From Candidatus Endomicrobiellum dinenymphae (lineage in GTDB: Bacteria; Elusimicrobiota; Endomicrobiia; Endomicrobiales; Endomicrobiaceae), in assembly GCA_020328135.1 (NCBI GenBank), contig JAIXNA010000044.1, positions 1-7,345 of the forward strand: DNA of 7,345 nt, in the 5' to 3' direction. Positions 1-5,780 of this stretch are shown one piece after another (within the stretch, counting starts at the first letter, position 1; the number at the start of each line of letters is the position of its first letter). The position numbers and the translations under genes are program-made. The notes under the pieces were generated by a model. It was not told the origin of the DNA. It saw only the letters and a list, made by a program, of their open reading frames with translations, and ran no database searches.

Positions 1-114
1 AACCATTTAGCTATATGTCGTTATCTGAAAATTTATATTGTTTTGCAACTGCAAAAATTGTAGAATGGGGGTTCTAAATTATGCTATTTAGTATTGTTGA
101 TTGACCATATAACG
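1..114 (+). repeat. Outer arm of long palindrome A (inverted copy)
   Basis: These 114 bases are the exact reverse complement of 262-375, with no mismatch. The arm runs up to the window edge, so the repeat may extend further left. It contains no convincing coding sequence. Its partner is the flank immediately downstream of the decayed histidine kinase, so this is most likely a second, inverted copy of that flank. Pairing ends at base 114, where 115 and 261 are both G. Confidence 0.97.
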
Positions 115-137
115 GCAAAAGATAATATAGATTAGCG

Positions 138-160
138 ATCTTTTGTATCTTTTGCCGCAA
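138..160 (+). repeat. Third 23-bp copy, inside the palindrome
   Basis: Bases 138-160 are identical to 412-434 in direct orientation and are the exact reverse complement of 221-243. With 221-243 they form a 23-bp stem around a 60-base loop (161-220). The 12-base block CGGCAAAAGATA also occurs directly at 113-124 and 224-235. These extra matches show that the left-edge structure arose in more than one step. Confidence 0.9.
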
Positions 161-265
161 GATTTTGGATGATGACAGGTACGATATTTGAAAAACATGA
201 GGTTCCAACTTATCTCAAAGTTGCGGCAAAAGATACAAAAGATATTGAGTATTGTTGAAGGCGTT
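156..265 (+). repeat. Repeat B, inverted copy of the kinase 3' end
   Basis: This 110-base stretch is the reverse complement of 390-499 with a single mismatch (165 against 490). Read on the plus strand it encodes the last part of the receiver domain of the kinase pseudogene, including the WMMTGT segment and the VAAKDT segment, followed by the same TGA stop. The one mismatch changes a Leu codon to Phe. It is therefore an inverted duplicate of coding sequence and not an independent gene. Confidence 0.95.
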
Positions 266-375
266 ATATGGTCAATCAACAATACTAAATAGCATAATTT
301 AGAACCCCCATTCTACAATTTTTGCAGTTGCAAAACAATATAAATTTTCAGATAACGACATATAGCTAAATGGTT
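262..375 (-). repeat. Inner arm of long palindrome A
   Basis: Exact reverse complement of 1-114. In the minus direction it lies just past the stop of the histidine-kinase pseudogene, separated by 14 bases (376-389), so I take this copy as the original location. Its first four bases, CGTT at 262-265, are shared with the end of repeat B, which is the kind of microhomology expected at a rearrangement junction. Confidence 0.97.
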
Positions 376-389
376 GATTATACCCATGC

Positions 390-499
390 AACGCCTTCAA
401 CAATACTCAATATCTTTTGTATCTTTTGCCGCAACTTTGAGATAAGTTGGAACCTCATGTTTTTCAAATATCGTACCTGTCATCATCCACAATCTTGCG
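390..499 (-). repeat. Repeat B, copy in place in the kinase pseudogene
   Basis: Partner of 156-265. Here the sequence is continuous on the minus strand with the rest of the receiver domain (500-720), so this is the parental copy. The internal 60-base block 435-494 is bounded by the short inverted repeat CGCAA/TTGCG (430-434 and 495-499). The duplicate copy appears to have switched strand at that point. Confidence 0.93.
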
Positions 500-1835
500 T
501 ATCCGGATTCATGCAACTTATGCGCTAAATCAAAGCCGTTCATTTTTATGCTTCATACCGTGATCAACAATAATTTTAATATTTTTGGAGTACTTGTTAA
601 ATTGTTTAGAAAATCATCGGGATTCGTATAAAGTATCTACAGACAATCCTCGCTCTTTTGAAATAGTATCCAATGCAAACGAACAACTCTCATTGTCATC
701 AACAAATACAATATCGGTATTGCAAGTCTTTTCAATTCTCTCAGTATTTTCATCTAATAATACAGGGAAATCATTTATACATGCTTTTGGAAACGTTTTA
801 ATAAAATTACTCTTTTCGTTAAAATCTTTTATTCTTGAGATACATACGCTTGTTACAAGAATAGATTGTTTTTGTATATTGCTTTTTTCTATAACATTTA
901 TGCCATTGATATTTTGATTTCTCAACTCATAATCAGTTAGTAAAAAACTTTGTTTTTTTCCTTTACCAAATTTATGAAATCAACAGCTTCTGAACCTTAA
1001 GTAAAATATTTTACAGTTACATAGCTAGAATGGGATTTAAAACGTTTCTTCCAAATATCATGAATTTGACGTATCAACATCTAATACAACTATAGCGTTA
1101 TCTTTATGCAATACAATCTTATCAGCGAATCATTTGGGACGTTGGGATTTTAGGAAATATTAAGAGTAAATTCATTCCCTGCATTTTCTGCGGATTTTAT
1201 CAACATTTGAGCGTTCATAGCTTTTACGGCGAATATTGCGTTGCTGTGTCATGTATATTGTTTTATTTGCTGCAGTATTTGTATTTTTGCCTGATTGATA
1301 TCTATCAAGCGACTCGTTTGCAATATTCTAGATGCTTTCAGAAATATTGCTTAACAAAATATGTTCTCTTTTTGACAGATTTTTACAACTCTTTGTAAAA
1401 CATAGACAAGGCGACTAACGAAGAACGAATATCTTGAGCTACCCGTTCAGCAAGCGATTCTAGTTTTTTACGATCTACAATATCAACGGAAAGACCTATT
1501 AATGCCTTCAACATTATTATCAATAAAACAAAGAAGAGCTTTAACGGATAAAAAACACGCGTCTTTGTATACCTCTTCAACCATAACTTCTTTTTTTTGT
1601 TCTCATAACCATTGTATTTACTTCCTACGCTTGATGATGAAACATTTTTGCATTTATGTTGTTTTCCGGGAATCTTTGAATAAACATAGTTTTTGTATAT
1701 GTGATTACCATATTTGTCTATTACGAAAAAATTCACGTTTGATACTTTCTTTTTCATAAATGTTGCGACCTCTCTATCAAGAATCTCTTCTGACTTAAGG
1801 TACTCGCAACATTTACCGCTGCGCTTACTTGGATA
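397..1835 (-). pseudogene. Decayed hybrid sensor histidine kinase with two receiver-like domains
   Basis: Joining short open stretches from several frames recovers a recognisable hybrid kinase. It has a PAS-like end (about 1460-1757, with VIDKYGNHIYKN, VMVEEVYKDA and GLSVDIVDRKKLE), then the dimerisation/phosphoacceptor helix. That helix now reads VAQDIRSSLVAL (Q codon at 1434-1436), where the family normally has a HDIRSPLAAL-type H-box. Only the last part of the ATPase domain survives (about 1152-1236, AVKAM to EFTLNI); the N-box and first G-box are missing. Two receiver-like segments follow: about 850-1130 (AIVVLDVDTS, LLTDYELRNQ, SILVTS) and 397-720 (IVFVDDNES, Asp codon at 563-565 in IIVDHGM, MMTGT, Lys at 424-426). 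In-frame stops lie at 1328-1330 and 614-616, with frameshifts near 1385, 1120 and 535. The gene cannot make a working kinase. The limit above 1757 is uncertain: an open frame runs on through CEYLKSEEILDREVATF, which I cannot assign. Confidence 0.85.
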
Positions 1836-1934
1836 TTTGATACGGTATAAGGATCAGATTAACATTGTACTACTAACACAATCCATTACAGACTTTGAAG
1901 GGAAAGTCGGATAAGCTAGAAGAACTTTTTCTTT

Positions 1935-2700
1935 TCAAACACTTTGAGGCTCATTTGCTACCAGCGATTTGTTGATGTTGTCGAAAGTGGTTTGATTTGC
2001 GCTTATTTGTTGCATTTTTTGCCTGTTTTGCCTGCATTCTCTCGCATTCCGTTCCAACTGTTCAAAATCTTCCTGCTTATATTTGTTCTCTGGGAAGCTA
2101 CCCTCATATTTTTTAATAGCAAAAAAATAAAGCGCCTACAGCTGCGACTCTCGCCAACCCGTTTGCGGCGCTGAGCGGCGCCTATAGTCTTTAGTAATAG
2201 AACAACAATTCCTATAAGTCTCAGAGTCCATCGGGCGCGTCTGTCAAAGAGTACGCCTTGTTTTTGGGCGTCGTAAAAATTGCCCTCAAAACAATTTCTC
2301 TCGAGCCGCGCATATTTCTTCTTCGTCGCGCGCCTCTCCCGGTATTGTGTAAGTATCTTTGTACTCGTCGCTGAAATAATAGTCGTATGTTTTGCAGCGA
2401 GGCGCAGCCTCTGATGTAGTATGCGACTTGGACTGTTCATATCAAAGCTTTAGCAGAGGCGTGGTTTGTGAGTCCTCTTGTCTTTGTACGAAATCCATCG
2501 GTACTACCACTTTTTTGTTGTCAGAGCAGTCCACATTTGCCAAGAGGAATACAATTAGTAATAATGCGACTGTTTTTTATTTTTCTTTATTCTTCGACCC
2601 ATTTTTTTCTGCTAGCGCATGTTTCATTTTTGAGATTTGCGCCTGAATCGTTCAGGCTATCATAGCCAAAAAGAACAACATCAATGATAGGGTTTTTACG
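1935..2700 (-). pseudogene. Frameshifted remnant of membrane/secreted protein gene(s), unidentified
   Basis: No single frame is open throughout, but coherent protein-like pieces succeed each other on the minus strand. From the upstream end they are: a hydrophobic leader-like piece (VKTLSLMLFFLAMIA, then a TGA); a second leader followed by a Cys (KTVALLLIVFLLANVDC, 2442-2576); an acidic piece (YYFSDEYKDTYTIPGEARDE); a hydrophobic piece (LIGIVVLLLKTIGAA, continuing in another frame as NGLARVAAVGALFF); and a charged, coiled-coil-like tail (YEGSFPENKYKQEDFEQLER to ANEPQSV, stop at 1935-1937). Two leaders so close together suggest two adjacent genes, as in some secretion or conjugation clusters, but I recognise no family. 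The 145-codon frame at 2003-2440 mixes parts of these and probably does not represent the original product. G+C is near half across 2160-2460, clearly above the surroundings, which suggests foreign origin. Confidence 0.5.
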
Positions 2701-2787
2701 TAATCTACTCTTTTTTATTAATTGTACTACATTAAATCCTGCGAAGGTTGTGAGGGAAAGATTTTGAGTACTTGGTTTTATATGTCT

Positions 2788-2874
2788 TTATAACTTAAGG
2801 TAAAAAAATAATACTGCATCAACAAACATTGATATGCCAAAACTTGCTTCAACAAAATACCCCAACATACTCAT
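2788..2874 (-). CDS. Possible 28-aa membrane peptide, or truncated gene start
   Basis: The ORF begins MSMLGYFVEA and ends in a hydrophobic stretch, VDAVLFFYLKL, before TAA. It is preceded by AAAAGGAGG, one of the best Shine-Dalgarno sequences in the window, 11 bases before the ATG. After the stop the same frame stays open for about 60 more codons (AGFNVVQLIKKSRLRKNPII and onward to about 2596). It is therefore either a short membrane peptide or, more likely given the decayed surroundings, the 5' end of a gene broken by a stop. I do not recognise a family. It lies about 110 bases downstream of thiC on the same strand. Confidence 0.35.
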   Translation of the reverse strand: MSMLGYFVEASFGISMFVDAVLFFYLKL

Positions 2875-2985
2875 GTATCCCGCTTCCTCCTTTTTGACAT
2901 TTGCAGTACATCATAGCTTATAGTTTCGTCCTCTTAGCATGAATTTTTACCTTATATTATTAAACCATGCTTTTGCGTGCCTTTT

Positions 2986-4266
2986 TTACTCATCTCTCAT
3001 AGAGCAAAATTCTCCGCACATTGTACAAACGTCTTCTTGACGAGGCGAGAGCTTTGCTCTCTCTTTTGCAAATTTTATAGGATCAATGCAAAACTCTTTT
3101 TGTTTTTCCCAATTTCTTGCCTTACGCCATTTAGACATCTCATCATCTCGCTCTTTTGCCTCTTTAACACCTTTGACAATATCCGCCGCATGTCCTGCTA
3201 TTCTTGCAGAGATAACGCCATCATGCACATCTTGTAAATTAGGAAGCCTTAAATGTTCTGCAGGAGTAACATAGCAAATAAAATCAACGCCGCGCGCCGC
3301 CGCTATTGCTCCGCCGATTGCAGATGTTATATGGTCGTAACCGGGAGCTATATCAGTTACCAATGGTCCCAGGAAATAAAGAGGCGCATTGTGTCCCATT
3401 CTTTTTGCAATAGTTACATTTGCTTCAATTTGATTTAGAGGAACGTGTCCCGGACCTTCTATCATAGATTGAACACCGGTTTTTCTTGCTCTCAAAACAA
3501 GATCTCCCAAAACTGAAAGTTCCGCAATCTGAGAACCGTCTGAAGCATCTTGAATACAGCCAGGTCTAAAACCGTCGCCAAGACTTAGCGTGATATCATA
3601 TTTTTTTGCTATCTGCAAAAGTCTGTCATATTGTTCATACAAAGGATTTTCTTTGCCTGTCGCGTTGATACATTTTACCAAGAAAGAACCGCCTCTACTG
3701 ACAACTCCCGCAAGACGCCCTTGTCGGTTTAATATCTCTACCGCAGCTTTATTAATACCACAATGAACTGTCATAAAATCTACGCCCTGCTCGGCCTGCT
3801 CCTCTATAATGTCAAACAATAAATCGCCTTCAATTTGAGATATTTTTTTACTCTTTGCAACAGTTCTACAAGCAGCCTCATAAATAGGAACCGTTCCGAC
3901 TTGGACAGGCGAAACGGCTAAAATTTCTTTTCTTATTTGCGTTAAATTTCCGCCGGTGGACAAATCCATAACAGCATCTGCTCCAGCCTTAACGGCAACA
4001 TCTAGCTTTGCAAGCTCTTCAGAAAGATTTATACAATCGGGAGATGTGCCAATATTTGCGTTAACTTTTGTCTTTAATCCTGCGCCTATTGCAACGATTT
4101 TCTTCAAGTTTCTATTGAAATTTTTAGGAATAACGATAGTACCTGCGGCAATGCCGCTTCTTATAAATTCTTCGCTCAAATTTTCTGTTTGCGCTGCGCT
4201 TTTTATTAGGTCGCTTGCTTTTTCATTTTGCGCATCTTCCATCAACGTCGTCTTTTGCTTTCCCAT
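2986..4266 (-). CDS. thiC: Phosphomethylpyrimidine synthase ThiC (short form)
   Basis: ThiC is a radical-SAM [4Fe-4S] enzyme that rearranges aminoimidazole ribotide (AIR), a purine intermediate, into 4-amino-5-hydroxymethyl-2-methylpyrimidine phosphate (HMP-P) in the cytoplasm. The 426-residue frame carries the family signatures in order: FIRSGIAAGTIVIPKN (34-49), KVNANIGTS (67-75), MDLSTGG (100-106), FMTVHCGIN (164-172), VSRGGSF (189-195), LGDGFRPGCIQDASD (229-243), MIEGPGHVP (268-276), GPLVTDIAPGYDH (300-312), YVTPAEHLRLP (332-342), and a C-terminal cluster with Cys 414, 417 and 421. It lacks the long N-terminal extension of proteobacterial and plant ThiC, so it belongs to the short class. 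The start is supported by AAGGAC at 4274-4279, eight bases upstream. All expected motifs are present, so it should be functional. It lies downstream of the ThiD2-domain gene, its probable next pathway step, with a broken gene in between. Confidence 0.97.
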   Translation of the reverse strand: MGKQKTTLMEDAQNEKASDLIKSAAQTENLSEEFIRSGIAAGTIVIPKNFNRNLKKIVAIGAGLKTKVNANIGTSPDCINLSEELAKLDVAVKAGADAVMDLSTGGNLTQIRKEILAVSPVQVGTVPIYEAACRTVAKSKKISQIEGDLLFDIIEEQAEQGVDFMTVHCGINKAAVEILNRQGRLAGVVSRGGSFLVKCINATGKENPLYEQYDRLLQIAKKYDITLSLGDGFRPGCIQDASDGSQIAELSVLGDLVLRARKTGVQSMIEGPGHVPLNQIEANVTIAKRMGHNAPLYFLGPLVTDIAPGYDHITSAIGGAIAAARGVDFICYVTPAEHLRLPNLQDVHDGVISARIAGHAADIVKGVKEAKERDDEMSKWRKARNWEKQKEFCIDPIKFAKERAKLSPRQEDVCTMCGEFCSMRDE

Positions 4267-4273
4267 AAATACT

Positions 4274-4279
4274 GTCCTT
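4274..4279 (-). promoter_or_regulatory. thiC ribosome-binding site
   Basis: AAGGAC eight bases before the thiC ATG. It overlaps the TAA stop (4278-4280) of the small upstream ORF, an arrangement that favours translational coupling if that ORF is translated. No TPP-riboswitch core could be found between this site and the upstream gene. Confidence 0.6.
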
Positions 4280-4388
4280 ATTTTGTAACATATTTTTGAT
4301 TTTTACTGCGCGATTTATCCAGCATAGTTAATAACAGTTTGCCTGATTTAACAAGCGGATTCAAAATAATTTTCCTAAAATATTTCAT
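4278..4388 (-). CDS. Small basic hypothetical ORF upstream of thiC
   Basis: Thirty-six codons starting MKYFRKIILNPLVKSGKLLL, rich in Lys/Arg with a hydrophobic middle. The stop overlaps the thiC Shine-Dalgarno, leaving 11 bases between the two genes. The start has only a weak upstream purine run (TTAAG). The frame is open upstream to 4463, but the shorter start gives the more protein-like product. I recognise no family. It could be a real small protein, a leader ORF for thiC, or debris left by the degraded gene upstream. Confidence 0.3.
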   Translation of the reverse strand: MKYFRKIILNPLVKSGKLLLTMLDKSRSKNQKYVTK

Positions 4389-4495
4389 ACGCTTAATTTT
4401 AACATAATTTTGTTTTTGTATCGCATATCTTGCTTTTAGCGTTTTACAAAACAACAATATCAATCAGGTTTTTCCTTCGCTCATTTTGCATAGTA

Positions 4496-4781
4496 TCACG
4501 CGGGATATCGTATAGAAATTTTATCAACAGAAAGACAAAATGTCAGCGACAATTTATCTTGATTATTTACAGAAGCAACAAAATCTTGTTTGATGTTGAA
4601 GACAATTTTTTTATCAACCCCAACAACTGTTCCATTATCTTTAACTCCAATAAAAATCTCACCGCCTTTTGTGTTTAAGAATGCGCAAACAGTTTCATAG
4701 ACTGTTTTTGATATTTTATCCGTACATTCTTTAAATTCTAGATACGAACCTTCGACTTGCGAAAGTAATCTTTTTATTCAT
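4496..4781 (-). pseudogene. N-terminal stump of AlbA_2 (Schlafen-type) domain protein
   Basis: The ATG at 4779-4781 lies two bases after the thiD2 stop, so this was the next gene of the operon. After a one-base frameshift within the first codons the other frame reads RLLSQVEGSYLEFKE, YETVCAFLNTKGGEIFIGV and KDNGTVVGVDKK. This is the classic opening of the AlbA_2 domain (Pfam PF04326), found in RecG-like predicted transcriptional regulators and ATP-binding proteins: an E-x-K strand, then the N-T-x-G-G motif. It stops at TGA (4496-4498) after about 95 codons, whereas such proteins usually run to several hundred residues with a C-terminal ATPase or winged-helix part. None of that part is recognisable before thiC. 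The combination of early frameshift and lost C-terminus marks it as a pseudogene, although the surviving part is well preserved, so the loss looks recent. Confidence 0.8.
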
Positions 4782-4783
4782 TT

Positions 4784-5248
4784 TCAAGGTTTCTCAAAAA
4801 ACTTTTTATATTTTAAATAAACTCTCCTTTCTAATGCGTATGCCGCATATCTTTGTTTCTTAAATTCCGACGATATCTTAGGCATAAAAGTCTTGGAATA
4901 CTCTTCCAAAACCCTTAAAGATTCTTGAGTGCGTTTAAAATTCGCAATCATTATGGCTTGCAAATCTTTTTTTGATATTTCAGACATCTCTCTGCCGAAA
5001 TCTTCAACACAATCCCGTTCTCTTATAAGCTCGCCATAAGTTTGTCTTAAAATATTGTCTGTATTGTGGCGAATAGCGCGAATTTGTTTATACAATTTAC
5101 TGTCATTTAGAACAAAACGCAAGCTGTCCTCAACAACTCTTAACCCTTCCCTGCAACGGTTTAGATTAGCGTCGATAATTCTTAAAGCGGACGAAGATGA
5201 AAAATGAGAAATAGAAAGTACATCAACTTTAACTTTTTTTAGAGCCAT
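4784..5248 (-). CDS. thiD2: ThiD2-type HMP-P kinase domain protein, stand-alone
   Basis: The 154-residue protein matches the domain found N-terminal to ThiE in cyanobacteria and plants and also as a free-standing protein, named ThiD2 and described as a monofunctional HMP-P kinase making HMP-PP. Hallmarks are RIIDANLNRCREGLRVVEDSLRF (about residues 24-46, with D-A-N-x-N-R-x-x-E-G-L-R-V-x-E-D), the R-D-C-x-E-D-F-G-R segment in mid-protein, and FKRTQESLRVLEEYSK (about 104-119). Residues 1-20 precede the domain and look unstructured. The protein ends right after the domain, so no ThiE is fused. The start overlaps rfaE2 by 20 bases. The purine run AGAAAGG ends only one base before the ATG, an unusually tight spacing, so coupling to rfaE2 translation or a slightly later start is possible. 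With thiC downstream it gives two consecutive steps of the pyrimidine branch. Domain identity is firm; the kinase role is inferred from the family. Confidence 0.88.
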   Translation of the reverse strand: MALKKVKVDVLSISHFSSSSALRIIDANLNRCREGLRVVEDSLRFVLNDSKLYKQIRAIRHNTDNILRQTYGELIRERDCVEDFGREMSEISKKDLQAIMIANFKRTQESLRVLEEYSKTFMPKISSEFKKQRYAAYALERRVYLKYKKFFEKP

Positions 5249-5723
5249 ACCTTTCTACTATTAAATTTATTAAATTTGTTGTCGATTTGCCTTTGACAAG
5301 GGGAAATCTGCAAACTCTCTTTACATATTTCCTACCAATTATTTCTGACAATTCATAATCGCCGCCTTTTACCAGAACGTCAGGACGCAATTCTCTTAAA
5401 AGCTCTTTCGGCGTCTGTTCGCCAAAAACAACAACATAATCTACAGATTTCAAAGAAAGCAAAAGTCTTGCTCTGTCTTTTTCTCCAACTAAAGGTCTTT
5501 TTGGACCTTTCAGGCAACTTAAAGATTTGTCTGAATTTATTGCAACTACTAAAACATCTCCCAAACTTTTTGCCTTTTTAAAAAGACTTATATGCCCTAA
5601 ATGCAACAAATCAAAACAACCATTTGTAAAGACAACTCTCTTTCCAGCCTTTTGAAGTTTTTGCGCTTCTATCTTCATTTCTTTTTTGGTTAATGCTCTG
5701 CCTTTTACATTTAAATTTTTCAT
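5229..5723 (-). CDS. rfaE2: D-glycero-beta-D-manno-heptose 1-phosphate adenylyltransferase
   Basis: This cytoplasmic nucleotidyltransferase makes ADP-heptose for the inner core of lipopolysaccharide. It corresponds to the C-terminal half of HldE and is a separate protein here. The 164 residues match the usual size of the split form. Visible motifs are VVFTNGCFDLLHLGH (30-44, the HxGH nucleotide-binding signature), INSDKS (62-67), RPLVGEKDRA (76-85), VDYVVVFGEQTP (94-105), RPDVLVKGGDY (113-123) and GKSTTNLI (145-152). The usual GG before the last strand is not conserved (YVKRVCRFPL). The N-terminal 28 residues form a charged helix. Only a weak purine run precedes the ATG. The 3' end overlaps the ThiD2-domain gene by 20 bases, so the two are co-transcribed. 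No sugar-kinase partner (RfaE1/HldA) or other heptose gene is in the window. A close homologue with another sugar phosphate as substrate cannot be excluded. Confidence 0.92.
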   Translation of the reverse strand: MKNLNVKGRALTKKEMKIEAQKLQKAGKRVVFTNGCFDLLHLGHISLFKKAKSLGDVLVVAINSDKSLSCLKGPKRPLVGEKDRARLLLSLKSVDYVVVFGEQTPKELLRELRPDVLVKGGDYELSEIIGRKYVKRVCRFPLVKGKSTTNLINLIVERYGSKKS

Positions 5724-5780
5724 AATTATTTCTTTTTTCTGAGAGTTTAAAGGTAGGTAAAATCTTTTTCTTTTATATTT

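Noticed and set aside
88..282. 64-codon minus-strand ORF within the left palindrome
   Set aside because: It spans the inverted repeats, reads the antisense of duplicated kinase sequence and has no initiation signal.
138..499. CRISPR array or satellite repeat
   Set aside because: The repeats are inverted, long and few, with no regular repeat-spacer period and no cas genes nearby.
585..917. Plus-strand ORF of 110 codons
   Set aside because: It is antisense to the receiver-like domains of the kinase pseudogene, and its product shows no domain signature.
2003..2440. 145-codon minus-strand ORF as an intact gene
   Set aside because: It has no ribosome-binding site and a very Arg-rich, low-complexity product. 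The more protein-like leader, acidic and coiled-coil pieces lie in the other frames, so it is mostly a shadow of frameshifted sequence.
2641..2657. GCCTGAA-TCG-TTCAGGC hairpin as a terminator
   Set aside because: The 7-bp stem is perfect but no T-run follows on either strand, and it lies inside degraded coding sequence.
2966..2987. Terminator hairpin just after thiC
   Set aside because: The 5-bp CATGC/GCGTG stem needs a wobble pair on the plus strand and is mismatched on the minus strand. The T-run follows it only in the plus direction and overlaps the thiC stop, so it is not convincing for thiC.
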